Below, one piece after another: positions 7,554-19,974 of a stretch of DNA of 64,000 nt (position 1 is its first letter; every line of letters begins with the position of its first letter). The notes under the pieces were generated by a model. It saw only the letters and a program-made list of their open reading frames with translations. It was not told where the DNA came from and ran no database searches. A program made the position numbers and the translations under genes. The stretch is from Exobasidium rhododendri (Eukaryota; Basidiomycota; Exobasidiomycetes; Exobasidiales; Exobasidiaceae): NCBI GenBank assembly GCA_026210745.1, contig CP110631.1, positions 4,464,001 through 4,528,000 of the forward strand, read 5' to 3'.

Positions 7554-9214
7554 TTACGATGCTTCGGCAACCTCGTGCAAGTATGAGCCCAGGAGCTTGG
7601 TTCCTTGAATGTAGTTTGAGATGTCAATCTTTTCGTTGGTCGAGTGAGCACCGTCGTCACCTCTTCCCAAGGGCAGAAGGAGCAGATTCTTGCCCAGTAC
7701 GTCGGCAAATGTGAGGGCGACGGGGATAGAGCCACCTTCTCGTGTAAGATCGGGCTTGACCCCGTAGACAGTCTCGGTAGCCTTGGTGGCAGCAGTGAAG
7801 TTCCAGTGGGTTGGATCGGAGTAGAAGGGAGCGCCACCATTGGGGTCTCCTTCAATCTCCATCTTGTTCTTTGATCCGAGCTTCTTCCACTCCTTGTTGA
7901 CGTAGTCGACGACCAAGTCACTGACGACCTTTGGCGTCATGTTGGGAACCAGACGAACACTGAACTTTCCAATGACTTTGGAAGGAATGACAGTCTTGGC
8001 ACCTGGTGCAGAGAAAGCACCTTCGATTCCGTGAATAGAAAGAGAAGGGTATCGCATTCGTGCCATCAGGACAGCAGCCTTGTCGTCGCTGATTGTTGTG
8101 GAACTGCCAGTTGCAGCGTCCATGTCTTGGATGGAGAACTGCAGTTGGTGAAAAAGGTAAGGTGAGCAAGAGGAGCGGCGGGGCAACTACATTGACCGTA
8201 TCACACATCACTCACATCCATGACTTCGTAGCGCTTCCTTTCCTCATCAGTCAGAGGTGCAACGAGGTCCTTGATACCGGGGATGAGGATTTCGCCTTTT
8301 GGTGAAGTGAGCTTGGACATGATCTGGAACAAGTCGTTCATCGGTTCGTGCACAACACCTCCAAACACACCAGAGTGCAAGTCAGCAGCTGGTCCAGAAA
8401 CGTGCAGGCGGAATAGAGTGATTCCTCGCAGTCCATGAGTAAGGCATGGCTTCTTGGTTCCAAGCCAGTAGCTGCAATTGCATGAGGACGGGGAAAGGGG
8501 GTCAGTGGCTACACTCTCCGTCCCAAATTCAGCAGCTCCTCTACGCACTTGTCACTAATGCAGCAAGCATCAACCCCAGAGAAAAAGTCATCCTTGTGCT
8601 TTCTGACAAGGGCGTCCAGGCCGATACTTCCAGATTCCTCCATTCCCTCGAAGCAGAATTTCAAATTGACAGGGAGATCCATTCCGAGTTGCTGATGAGC
8701 TTCCAAAACGTTGATCCAACCAAGAACGGGTGCCTTGTCGTCGGTGCTTCCTCGTCCGTACAGTCTGCCGGACTTTTCATCTCTGATAAGCTTGAAAGGC
8801 TCAGTGTTCCATCCATCTGACTTGAGCGCGGGCTGGACATCGAAGTGCTGCAAGGAAACCGTAGAGAGTAAGACGTAGCCCCGGTCATTCGCACAGCAGC
8901 GTCATTGCACTCACTCCATATACCAAGATAGTCTTCTTCTTGTCCGAATCAGTCTTTGCCTTGTAGTCAGAGAAGATGACGGGTGGGAGATCGAGTTCTT
9001 GACCATCGAGTGTTTGCTTTCCCATCGTTTTGAATTCCGCAGTGGCTCCTAGCTTTTCCAATTCAGCCTTGAGCCAGTCTGCCATTTCGAATACATGCTT
9101 TCTGTACTTTGCATCTCCAGACACACTGGGAATCTCAACGGCTTCCGCCAATCGATCAATGTATGCCGCTTGGTTCTTATCGATCTGAGCGAAGAAGGAA
9201 GTGAGGTCGACCAT
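7554..9214 (-). CDS. DUG1: M20 metallodipeptidase (CNDP2 / Dug1 type)
   Basis: Four exons, 9214-8915, 8847-8549, 8471-8216 and 8138-7554, give 479 aa, the usual length of cytosolic Cys-Gly / nonspecific dipeptidases. These di-zinc enzymes of the M20 family hydrolyse dipeptides, including the Cys-Gly released in glutathione turnover. The first junction rebuilds the metal-site motif YGHFDVQP. It is followed by [10 protein letters not shown] with the bridging Asp, [10 protein letters not shown] with the catalytic Glu pair, and [19 protein letters not shown], rebuilt across the third exon boundary. The dimerisation/lid region has HSGVFGG. The C-terminal catalytic half ends in REGGSIP and [15 protein letters not shown] with the last metal-binding His. 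Start chosen at the ATG of MVDLTSFF, 100 codons before the first junction. Confidence 0.93.
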
Positions 9215-10150
9215 GACTGGTGATTAGATATGTGGTAAGATAAGAGGAGGTTTCTATGGGGCTACTTTGAGAAGAAATGTAGGCGTCCAATGCAAAGAGG
9301 ATACTTTATAATCTTTCCAACGACACGAAATTTCTTCCCCCTCTTAGCTGTCCAAGACGCACAATGCGAAAGAATTTTGTCACTAAGAGCGGCCGCCACC
9401 GTTTGGCGCTACCTGAGGACCTCGTCTTCCTAGGCAAAAAGCCCCAGAGCTTATCGGTCTGATAAATACAGTTTCTCCCTACAGTACTGTATCTGCATGT
9501 TTCCAATTGTATTGTGGCCTCGTTCAGATTTATTCTCACAATACACCAAGACTGCCTCCACGAGGACCGCTATGGGCACGGCCTCTCGGTGAATACTGCC
9601 GCGGGGTCACACTAAGTACTCCTCCGCGTTTTTGTCACTCCACAAAAGTCACCACTGTTACTGCAATCTGTGTCTCTCAGCATCTGTAGGGCCACCGTGG
9701 GAAGGGACGTGGTCCTACTAAATGCCATACTTACCAGACAGTACGCGCTTCACTCTGTAGAATTTATTCAGCGGCGAAAGCACGCTCAAAGGATAAGAGA
9801 TCGTCCTTGCTTGAGGGGTTCTTCGGCTGGGCGCATCAACATGGAAGAGGATAAAGCAGAGAACAAAGGGACTTAATGTGCAACTCTACAGAATCGAGAA
9901 AGTCTTCTCCGTGGCTTTGAAGGCGAGGTCGATCTCCCCCCTTTGTTCACATGAAAAGTAGATGTGCGTACGCAAAAGAAGGCGTTTCTGCTTGGGCTGG
10001 CTCAGGGCGTTCTCCTTCGCTTCCCTTCGTCACACCAAATTTCATACCTCACCCACCTAAGCACACACTTGCTCTCTACCGCACTAAGCCCACACTTCCT
10101 GACACCACCTTCTCCACACTCTACCTCTCTACTCATCAGCGCTCGTGACT
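9215..10150. other. Divergent intergenic region
   Basis: 936 bp between the starts of the DUG1-type gene (minus) and the membrane protein at 10151 (plus). It probably holds both promoters. A perfect 12-bp palindrome TACAGTACTGTA sits at 9480-9491. The last 130 bp before 10151 is pyrimidine-rich (repeated CCTCACC/CTCT), typical of fungal 5' leaders. The open frames at 9507-10161 are short and overlapping, with no family resemblance. Confidence 0.4.
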
Positions 10151-12077
10151 ATGGAATGTGAGTCATGCCTCCGTAGAAGATTGCATCGCCGTGTTTTACC
10201 CTTGTGCGTTATTGTCAGGTGAGGCGCCCCTCGTTGGTCAAAGTGACTTACGCTGTACTGGTCTCAGCCGCAGTCAAGCACGTCTCCAGATGCTACCAGC
10301 AACCCTATACCTCCTTGGCTTCCTCTTCATCTTCTGCGTCTGGGTCAAATTTGCCATTTCCCGCCGTATTTTCCTCTTTCGTCATGTCATCTCCCTCTCT
10401 CTTTGCGGTTGCTTGGATTTCGTGCTGGTCACAATTGCACTTCACCACCCACAAAGTACTGTCCTGGGAGGACTTTCATCTCTCATCTGCCTCGTTCAGC
10501 TCTACTCGGCGTACGGCTTCTTACCACCTCATACCACTCTACCAGGCAGTGTGGATAGAATGTTGGCAGCTTTCTTTACATCATCCTTCGTCCTCAACAT
10601 TCTCGCTTCAACACGAGTCAATTTCAGACAGGATGAAAAGAGTGTCATGTATGCCGAGGCAGTCTGCCTATTGTGCTTCTACTTGTCGTGTCTCTGCGCC
10701 TCCCAGTTCTCTCGCTTCTTTGCCATCGTCGAGTTCGAATCTAGAAAATTGCGTCTGGCTCCTCCCATGTCACCTCTCGCTACGGCCACCTACCTTCTTT
10801 CCTTGACCCTCTTCATCGCTCAAACAATCGTAGCCATTTCCTTGCCTACTCTGATCGCCACCATCACGATCTCCTCGATGCTATCCGCCAGTGGTTACCT
10901 CCTTCTTGTGGCGACCTTTGTCATCATTCATCGCCCTCCAGGCCTGACTGATTGGGACGCAGCCAAAGCGGAACAAGCTTCTCTCACCAAGGAGGCTCCT
11001 CCACACGAGTCGGAAGTCGTTGAAGTAATAGAGACAGCCACGGCAAAAGGCGATACTCAGGTCACAGTCAACAAAGAACTGCCTTTCCATGATTGTCGCC
11101 GCTCTCGATTAGCATCGACCGTCATCGAAAGTGAACGTGGTAGTGTTGTCTGGTGTCCTCCCAACTCGCTACGCCGACCCACCACCGATCAATTAGACCT
11201 AGAAAACCGATCGACAAAGCAAGTTCTCCGAGCTCATAGCGGTCACAGCATGTCTTCCTGGGGCAGAATTGAGGGTCTTATGAATAGTCGAGCCAACGCT
11301 CATCGTCCCAGAAATACTTCGGGCGTGACTTACTATGGATCCGAGAGCTCTTACTCGGAAGGGATGCACACCACTCGAAACTCCACCTTTTCTGCTTTCG
11401 CTCAAGCAGCTACTGGGAACGGTTACGGCAACGACGTTCCACCTGTTCCTGTCATTGACCCTCGCTACCTCCAATCTCCTTCGCAGGTGGAGCTTGGTTT
11501 TGCCAAGCCACTGACGGTAGGGGAGGCGCCCATCCCCCTCAAGATATCCAAGAAGACGCCTTCCGTCCAACGTAACGTTGATGACGGAGTGGCCCAAAGT
11601 GGCGGTCTGAGAAAAGCATTATCAGCAATGTCATCCCTCTTTCAGACATCCGAGTTAAGCCTGCAACAAGCGGCAGCAAACCCTTCTCATAGCTTGACCA
11701 CACTCGTTCCTATACAATCCCGTGATTCACCGGGCAATCTACCTGCTCGCTACCAAAGCAGCAAGCTATTCCCAGCCACTGACTGGGACGTAGAACAGAT
11801 TCTCGCCAAGCCAAGTCAAGAGACGCAGGAGATCGACAGCCCCAGCAACAGTGAAGTAAAACACACAAAGCTTCACGACAGTCCTGGCAGCCTTGTCTTT
11901 GAGACCAAATATGAGGAAAGACGTGTCGCTGCCGATCCGCATCTCCGCTCGCCTGCTCGAGTCAAGAAGACAATAGTGATTCGTCGTGAGAGCGTCGCAG
12001 AAGACTCAAAAGCCCGCTTGACCGCTTCGATCATGTTCCCTAAGAGGCTAGTCATCACAAGCAGGAAGGTGCGATAA
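10151..12077 (+). CDS. Uncharacterised polytopic membrane protein, about seven helices
   Basis: Predicted exons 10151-10157 and 10219-12077 give 621 aa starting MECEAPLVGQSD. A 7-base first exon, a GTGAGT donor and a TTGTCAG acceptor keep the frame. A start inside the intron (10158) is the less likely alternative. The first 280 residues hold about seven hydrophobic helices, for example LPATLYLLGFLFIFCVWV, VLGGLSSLICLVQLYSAYGF and SGYLLLVATFVIIH. A long hydrophilic Ser/Arg-rich tail of about 340 residues follows, with many possible phosphorylation sites. The layout resembles a receptor-like or plasma-membrane scaffold protein, but I recognise no family and assign no function. It converges on the next gene, with 62 bp between stop codons. 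Confidence 0.75.
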
Positions 12078-12139
12078 ATAGGATTACAGTGATCTGGCAA
12101 AATTCAGCGCTTGACCGTGTTTTGACATGGAGGGAGTGA

Positions 12140-13111
12140 CTAGCGTTCGGAGGAAAAGGGCGGAAGGGTCAGCAAGCATCGTTCAATTCCTTGCATCCGT
12201 ATAAGCTCTCCTTGGTCCTCACACTTCTTTCGACTTCCAGCTGTCTCGATTGTAGATTTACGGGCAGATCTCTTCCTCTTTGTGGGAAGACCTAGACCCT
12301 CCAATTCTCCTCCTTTCATGAAAGCAGGATCTTGTAGCCCTAAGGGGTCTTCTTGCGTTCTCATCGACTTGGTCACTACAGCTTTCTTCGCCCTGCTTCC
12401 ATTCTGTCTCAATCCGAGCTTCTGCTTTCGAAATGCTCTAATTTTCGCATTTGGGAGTGCTTGAAAAGGCTCCAAGGACAGCGGAAGCGGTAGTGTCTCC
12501 TCTTGTGTGCTCTCATTTACGACGGATGGCTGTTTCCCCAATACTCTCACTATCGTTTGCCCATCCTTCAGTCGTTTCATCGGCTGACCATCGCGGCCTT
12601 TGACCATGCCAAATCGCTTCTTTGAGCCTCGAACGACGCTGTGTTCTACTGGATTCGCTTCGTCTTTCTTGCTAATGGATGTGGCTCTCTTCCTCGAAAA
12701 GGATGCGGCGAATAGAGATGGGTCCAGCATGTGGGTAGCGGCAGGAGCGGCGACTGCGGAAGAAGTCGAAGGCTCTCCTCCATCTAGAAAGCTTTCATCC
12801 TGTTCTGACTCTACTGTACCCTTTTCCGTGCTCTTGCGCTTCGTTGGGACATTGGCACTCCTGGTTGTTGTTATTCCGTCAGGTATTTCCGTCAGATGTC
12901 TCATCTCTACTTCATCAATCCTTTTCTAGAACACTCACCTCTTCACCGGCTTACGACTCTTCTCTAGTCCCTTGATGCTCTTCCGCCTACTCTCGTTACT
13001 TTCTTCCTCTGGTGCTTCGTCGGAGTCGGAGCTATGTTCCGTCTGTGGTATTGTACCCTTAGAAGCCTCTTCATCGTTCGTCTTGCCCTTTCTTGATGCT
13101 CTAGAAGTCAT
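12140..13111 (-). CDS. Basic, probably nuclear protein of unknown function
   Basis: Two exons, 13111-12939 and 12860-12140, give 297 aa (phase-2 junction rebuilding KPVKRSANVPTKRK). The protein is strongly basic and low in hydrophobic residues, with several nuclear-localisation-like clusters (SRASRKGK, PTKRKSTEKG, SKKRFG, PTKRKRSARK) and an acidic stretch (SDSDEAPEEES). This composition is common in nucleolar or ribosome-assembly proteins, but I see no domain to prove it. The block KRFGMVKGRDGQPMKRLKDG may be the conserved core. The intron is 78 bp. Confidence 0.72.
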
Positions 13112-13823
13112 CCTGGTGATATAGTACTGATACTGTCAATTATGATGCTCAAACATACCCGTTTCTGTGGCCAAGGAGGTGCTTGACTGGGGATGATAAA
13201 TTCAGGCCGGATAAAATTTCGCAGAGAACACGTGAATATTTCGCACGGACCATTCTGTCTTTGGTCGTAGCCATAGTCCCTTCACTTCTGTCCTCTACGC
13301 ACAACCGCATCAGTAAAGCAGTCGTCTTCTGGTCATTCGTGCCGGTGGAGACACCTGCTCATTGCGATACTTTGCTTTCTTCTTGCTTCTCCCGTCAGTC
13401 AATCGGACTACGCCATGTACAGACCTGCCCTGCATAGACGCGCGACCGCCCAAATGCACGCTAAGAGGGGGAAGACTTTCTCTGATATTTATGTGTCTAA
13501 TATTTTTTTTTCATTTAATCTATTACCTCAGATATTGATTTTGACTTTGGTGACGCGCGATTCTCCATGACATTAATCCTCTTGCGCCAGGATACTGGGC
13601 GTGGCCTTGGTTAGGTGAACCCCTGCTTGTCTTAAGATCAATTCCACACTACTGCAGCTCTTTTAATTTGGAGTCTTAAGTGAGAAAGCTGCTTACATGA
13701 CCGACCGACACACGTCGACCCCAGCCAAGCCAAGCCTTGCACAGACAGACTGACGTACTACTACTAGTCCTCTGTTAGCACCGCTTATCTCTTTCGTTCC
13801 TTTCTCAGGTTGTGTCGGATGGT
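13112..13823. other. Divergent intergenic region before the MFS gene
   Basis: 712 bp between the start of the basic nuclear protein (minus) and the MFS transporter (plus). There is an AT-rich stretch around 13490-13550 with an oligo-T run. A pyrimidine-rich leader with CTCAG lies just before the transporter start, and an intron in the 5' leader ending at 13808 is possible. The 84-codon open frame at 13183-13437 has no recognisable features. Confidence 0.4.
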
Positions 13824-15771
13824 ATGAGCAAGCAGCTTCGCTCTCCTCCTCAATCACCATCTTCTCGTAGTTCGTTCTCCTCTTCCTCTTCCCGTGACGA
13901 GTTACTGTCGGTTAGAATGCAACGATCGGACTCGACAAAGTCATTCAAGGCTTCGGACGGCAAGACAGCAGAAGAGGGAAACGTAGACGTAGCCTCGGCA
14001 AGACCTAGTCAAGATGAAGCGAGCTTGACTCTCGACGATTTGTTCGACCCCGCCAAGACAGCAAAGGAGAACAAAAGCTTATTGATGAGCTATGAGTTGG
14101 ATCGCATGGGGATGGGACGATATCAATGGTGCGTCTTTCTTTTGTGTGGAATGGGGTTCTTCATAGATTTGCTCTGGGCGCAAGCATTCGGATTGATTCT
14201 CGTACCTCTCAAGAATCAGCCTGGATTCAATGCGAATGGTAAGCTCGGAACGATGCCGTTGTGTCGCACATTCAGGCAGCAGGCTGATCTCCTCTCCGAT
14301 GCTTTTCCCTTCAGATTACAATATTGGACTCCTTTCGACTGCCTTTAATGTCGGTCTGACGGTCGGCGCGTTTACTTGGGGTATCCTTGTCGACGTCATT
14401 GGTCGAAGGTGGTCATTCAACTTGACCTGTCTCATATCTGGAGTCTTTGGAATTGCCTCGGGTGCTTCTCCCAGCTTCACCGCGTTGCGAGTGCTGGTAG
14501 CCTTTGTTGGACTCGGCGTGGGGGGAAACATTCCGTGAGTCTGTAGACGAATCCCCATTGTCAGTCTCGGGCGAATGGCAAGCACGCAGACTGATCATCG
14601 TATACCCTATCTCTACGACCTCAGCATCGATGCCACAATCACACTAGAGATTCTTCCAACCAATCGACGCTTCTTACTTGCTATGCTCTCCCTCTTCCAG
14701 CCTGTCGGAGTATTAGTAGCATCTGGTATAGCTTATGGCTTCATTCCAGCGTACAGTTGCGGCTCGGGCGAAGTTTCAGCGACTGCGACCTGTACTGCTG
14801 AAGACAACATGGGCTGGCGATACTACCTCTACACCCTGGGAGCCTTGACGATGTTTGTCTTTCTCATTCGATTCTTCCTCTTCACATTCCGAGAATCGCC
14901 AGCATACCTGATCAATAGAGGATTTGATGAACGAGCGATCCAGTCCGTTTCCGACATTGCCAAGACAAACAAGCGTCCAGCACTGCTTTTCGACTTGGAA
15001 GACTTTCGCGAAATCGAGAGGCGTTGCTCGGACGCTGCGCCATCTCAGGACAGCGAAGAGGACAGAAGAGCAATCACTGGCAAAGAGGCAAAGTTGGGCC
15101 ACTTTCAATTCTTCCTACACACGCTGCGAGGCATGGCCGCCCAACTCAAGAACGTACGGCTACTCTTTGCAAACAAGACGATGACTCGTATCACCCTCTT
15201 ACTCTGGATCACTTTTGCGGCCGACTACTTTGGCTTCAGTATAGCTGGTAATTATCTTCCTCAGATTCTCGTAGACAGAGGCGTGAGCAACAATGTCTCC
15301 CTATCAGAGACCTACCGAGATTACATGGCCATCTACGCCCCTGGAATTGCCGCTTGCATTCTCGCAGCATACATGATCGAATTGCCAAGATTCGGACGTC
15401 AATGGTCAATGGTCGTTGCAAGCACGCTGATGGCCGTCAGTATGTTCGTCTACACGACGGTCAGTAGTCAAGCCGGCAGTGTCGGTCTCAACGCTATGGA
15501 GTACTTCTTCCAAAGTCTCTTCAACGCGATCCTATACACCATCCTTCCAGAGTCGTATCCATCAACTATCCGAGGTACGGCAAGTGGCATTACAGCTACG
15601 GTGGGCCGAATCGCTAGCATTGTTGCACCAATAGCAGCCGGAAGTCTATATGGACCAGGGGGAGAGAGTGCCGCCAAGAACACCCTGTACCTGGCGGGTG
15701 GTGTCACTCTCATCTGTCCTGTTGCACTGGCTCTCCTTCCCTACGACACTCGCGGTGTACGAGCGTACTAG
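13824..15771 (+). CDS. Major facilitator superfamily transporter, SV2-like
   Basis: Exons 13824-14238, 14315-14534 and 14625-15771 give 593 aa, all junctions in phase. About 90 hydrophilic Ser-rich N-terminal residues precede the 12-helix MFS core. Signatures: GMGFFIDLLWAQAFGL in helix 1, DVIGRRWSFNL (MFS loop 2-3 motif), GLGVGGNIPIDATITLEILP (helix 4, rebuilt over the second intron) and RFFLFTFRESPAYLINRG at the end of helix 6. A long central loop follows, then LPESYPSTIRGTASG in the second half. This pattern fits the fungal SV2/organic-substrate type; the substrate cannot be read from sequence. Bases 14386-14454 are duplicated at 4389-4457. The first ATG of the frame is used; a GTG 12 bases upstream is not a likely start. 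Confidence 0.9.
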
Positions 15772-16053
15772 TGTCTCTTTGTCCTTCACTAAATTGTATT
15801 TTATAGAGCAACTGTTGTCACAAAACAGAGTCACTTCCAGTCCTTAGACCTTGAGCCATGCTTGTGAGGTCGAAGTCCAGCTTACAACACTGCACTATGA
15901 GAGTGGCCGTAGGTCCACCAGCGTGAAGGCCACGTGCGTTTTTCCCGCGACAAGCCCAGACGTCAAGTTCAATTTTAGATGTACCATCACCACTAGGCTA
16001 CACTCTACTTGCCTCACACTAATCCTTCCCCATCTGCTCCTTCCTCGTCCAAG

Positions 16054-16999
16054 ATGTGGAGTTCGTCGGCTTTGCGAGTATGGCGACCCGCCATTAGAGA
16101 AGGCAGAATTCTTAGAGACGTAAGTGCCGGTGCATCAACCTCAGCCTCGCCTCTAATCAGACGTATCAGTACGACTGCTACCTCACGAGAAGAAGAAAAT
16201 TCTCCTTCGTCCTTTGATCTACCTTCTTCTTCTTCTTCTTCTTCTTCTTCGTCTTCGAATCGACTTACTCACCCCTTCACAAGCTTCAATCCACGTAAAA
16301 GCCTGAAGAAAGCCGAGCCATTCGTCTTGCACGTTCAATCAACTCGAAATAACACCATTATAACACTCACAACACCTCAGGGTACACCGGTCTCTCACGT
16401 CTCCACTGGCATGCTTGGATTCAAAAAATCAGCTAGAAGTGGGTATGAAGCAGGACATCAGACTGCCATGAAGATGATCACTGCAATCGAACAGAATCGT
16501 GTCAAATGGAGGTGTGCTAGTCTGCACATCATCTTCAACGGTTTCGGCACAGGAAGGGAAGCAGTTTTCAGGGCATTGTTGACGCAAGAAGGGGCAAATG
16601 TCCGGAATCTAGTACAGAAACTCAGCGATGACACACGTATAAAGGTGGGAGGAGTCAGGCCGAAGAAGATCAGAAGTGAGTTTTCCTTGCGGTGTATCGT
16701 TACATCTCCAGCTAAACGCCCTTCCTCTTTTCCTTTTCCTCCCTCTTCCATCTCGTCCAGTGCTGTAAACATATACAGATGAATGCACTTTTTTTCCCTT
16801 CTAATACATTGCTTTAGTACCACGAGCGGGACAGAAGGAAGTAGACTACATACGTGATGAGGAGCGAACGGCAGCAGAAGAGAAAGCGGCAGAGCTCCGT
16901 GGTAAGGGGACAGTACCTTTTAAATTACATCTCTTCCGCATCTTGGTATTTGCTCATCACACTACTTTGATCGGTAAAGTAGCTTCTCCGATCGCCTAA
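16054..16999 (+). CDS. MRPS18: Mitochondrial ribosomal protein uS11m
   Basis: Exons 16054-16675 and 16818-16999 give 267 aa. The start MWSSSALRVWRPAIREGRIL, rich in Arg/Ser without acidic residues, is a mitochondrial presequence. A Ser run from a (TTC)n tract (about 16223-16250) follows. The uS11 fold begins near residue 90: FVLHVQSTRNNTIITLT, STGMLGFKKSARSGYEAGHQTA, FNGFGTGREAVFRALL and IKVGGVRPKKIR, which binds 16S-type rRNA in the small-subunit platform. The second exon adds about 60 residues beyond the usual uS11 end and runs 75 bp into the coding end of the opposite-strand MSB1 gene. A further 3' splice that shortens it is possible, so the C-terminus is the least certain part. Confidence 0.8.
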
Positions 17000-19974
17000 C
17001 ATCGTTCCTGGTCCATCACAATCTTCTGCTAGCAATGAGAGTCGCTTCTTCCGCCCTGTCGCAGAGGAGGAGGAGATGACTTCCACCTTGGACAGCGTGG
17101 CACTTGATGCTTGCAACCTTTTTGTCTGTACCGCTTCTCGCAGTTCCTGTACTTCCTGATCGATCTCCTCTTGTCTCTTCAACCTGTCTGCACCAGTGAC
17201 ACTTCCGATGGAGAAGATACTCGACATTCTCCTCAACCCCGTCTTTGTCTTTTCTACTCTTGAGGAGAAAGTACTGCGAACAGAGGGTGCAAAGAGGGAT
17301 CTCTTGTCAGATTCAACCTTTGCATCGAATCCGCCTACGATTGAGTTGTTCATTCTTCTCAGCATGCCGAGCCCTTTTCCGTTGCTCGAAGCATCACAGA
17401 CTGGTACAGATGGGCGCGATGGGTTGATGCATTCAGATATGATCAGCCAGCTGTTACTATCGGCATACTTGCCCATTTCACTACTGAGCAACTGAGACGA
17501 CGTGCTCTGGTTGAATTGAGCAATGAAGAAGCAAGGCAATCGCACCGCCGGACAGTCGTCCAACACCTGGTCTTGCCAAAATTGAACAAATGCTTCATCG
17601 AACATCAAGGTTGAAACTCCGTTCAAGGTGGAGGAGGGGACCGGACGTAGGTCCACCATTCCATCTCTCACCGACTCCGGATCGTGCAATCGTGAGCTAC
17701 TGATGGACCCTAGTTGATTGCGATAAGGTCGTTTACGTCTTAGTGTTCGCAGTGATCCTTTGCGCTTCATCGATAGACCCCTTGCTGCTTCATCCCCTTC
17801 CTCGAAAGCTCGCTCTAGGGCAGACTTTGGCTTGTACGCTTCATTGAGCTTCAAGTCAAAGGCAGGGGATACACCATCTGCTGCAAATCCGCCCGATGAA
17901 AACGCCTTCCACTCTTTCGGATCCGTAGACTTCGCCTGATCCGGAGAGTCCTTCTGTAGTATCGTCAAGTGAGAAGAGGAGGAGTTCGAGTAGTGCAGCT
18001 GGCTCCTGCTTACTGACGAGGAAATTCGTAGGAACGACCAGTCTTGCCCTTCACTGCCTTTAGAATGGAATCTACGCATGCCGCTCTCTTCCCCTCCTCC
18101 CACATCATGCTCATTCGAGCTAGGTAGATTCTCTCGTCTGGCACCATCACTCTTAAACTTTCTATGCTCAAACTCTTCAGAGATGATGCGGAGGATTCTG
18201 GCGTCATCCTCCTCGAATAAGGCCGATTCTTTTCGTGCATCCGTTTCCTCCTCGCTCTCCTTGACTTCAGGCTCAAGATCGTCGTCATCGTCTAATCCTC
18301 CCGAATACGCATCCAGTACAGCTCTGTCTGGCTTATGTAAAGTACTAGCGACTCCTAAGATGGCGCTCCAGTCATCGACTTCTTCACTCGACTCTAGCAA
18401 ACTTCCTTGTGCTTTGAGAGCTGCTCGCAGTGTCTCGCTCGGACTTCTTGCCTTCTTGCTTGGAACGGCTATATTGTCGCTCTTCACATCCACCAGCATC
18501 GCCTTTATCGGCTTCGAGGAAAATGACGGCTTGAGGGATGGAGATGCGTCGCCAGACTGGATGCAAGGGTAGTCTAGGACAATTTCCATCAATCTGGACG
18601 GCATGAGATGATTGCGAGATGATTCGTCTCGAACGTAAGCCATGAGCAGATGCTCCATCACCTTGTTGCACCTCTCCCAAGATTGCACGACACTGTTCAG
18701 ATTGTGTGGATACGTCTCCAATCCGATCCTACCGATGAACCAGTAACCTAAACTCTTGCAAATCCTCGAGGCAGACATTGCATTGGCGATATGATGAGCT
18801 GAGATGGTGCTCATGAGCTCTAACACCGTGGTGAATAGCGGCCGTGTCTGCTCCGGTATAGCAGGAAGGAAGAGCTCGGTATAGGCTCTGAGTGGGTAAT
18901 TGGCGGCCTTCTCTCTTTGTACAAAATCGTCGTACCAAGAAAGTTGGTCGACGCTACCAACGTCTACCCGTTGCAATTGAAGTCTTCTCAATCCCCATTT
19001 AAGTAAGGCGACGACATCAGAAATCTTGGCATAAGAGAGTTTCGCTTTGAATTCGCTCTCCGCATTTACTTTGCCCATTGTGTCGCGAAGCATCGCAGAG
19101 CTGGACGAGTCACTGATGAAGAAAACATTCTCGTATTGTTTTGGATCACTGTAGAGCAGGAACAGCTCAATGAGCCTCTCTTGTTGCTCTAGAGACTCGG
19201 AAAGCCGAAATGGTCGGAAGATGCCAATGGTGGCCAGACCTGTACAGGGATTCCGTCATGATTAGGCTCCTTGCTCACCCCCAGCCCCCAACTCTCCTCT
19301 TTACCACTTACCCCGCATTTTGATCTCCTGTGAGCAGAGCTGAATGAGCTCAGTCGCTTGCCTTACTTTCAGTCGGGCGTTACGGTGGTATTTGACCTGC
19401 ATACTGGCTGTAGCTGGAGTGACCAAAGAAGCGGCTGCGACAGCAACAGCGGCTGCTGGGGATGTGGTAAGTGTAAGCGATGAAGATCGCATTTGGCTTT
19501 CCCTCTTCGACGTTGTCCTAGCAAGGGAATCTTCTGTTACGAGCGGTGCCATCTGTAGCTTGTGCTTCCCTACCATTTCATCGTGCTTATCTTCGTCGAA
19601 TCTCAAGGTGAGCGCGGGTGGTAGCACAGAAGAAGGAGCAGCTTTAAAGTTCGTCTGTGTCTGCTTTCACACGAAGAGAGCTTGCTTCAGTCATTGAGAT
19701 GGCACACGGGACCAATCCGTCTCCTGCAAAAGAGAGCAACTCTCACCTTTCGCCATAAGCTACTTCTCCTCTTGGCTGGAGCTTTATTCAAGGAGTCAAT
19801 GTAGCTGACCTGCAAGTTGGGTAGGATTGCTTTTGTCGAAAGACGGCCGTCGCGGTTCGTGTGAAGGTCACCACTTGACTCTGATCTTGAATCTCGACCA
19901 TGCTTGCTCATGCTATTGCGAACCTTTCCAAAGATGCCGGTGCGGTGAGGATTGCTCTGCATCGAAACAGTCAT
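16925..19974 (-). CDS. MSB1: Msb1/Mug8-type morphogenesis protein
   Basis: Exons 19974-19747, 19660-19312 and 19239-16925 give 963 aa with phases matching at both introns. The conserved N-terminal half (about residues 150-400) has IQLCSQEIKMRGLATIGIFRP, LIELFLLYSDPKQYENVF, ALLKWGLRRLQ and GYWFIGRI. This fits the RhoGAP-like domain of fungal Msb1/Mug8 proteins, which act with Cdc42/Rho1 signalling in polarised growth. The rest is Ser-rich and probably disordered. The start is uncertain: ATG codons at 19974 and 19962 are both usable, and the frame is open to 20061. The 3' end overlaps the coding end of the opposing uS11m gene by 75 bp. Confidence 0.85.

Noticed and set aside
10158-10220. Start of the membrane protein at 10158 (MSHASVED...)
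   Set aside because: The segment has a clear GTGAGT donor and TTGTCAG acceptor, and splicing from the ATG at 10151 keeps the frame. The later start is also not an ATG.
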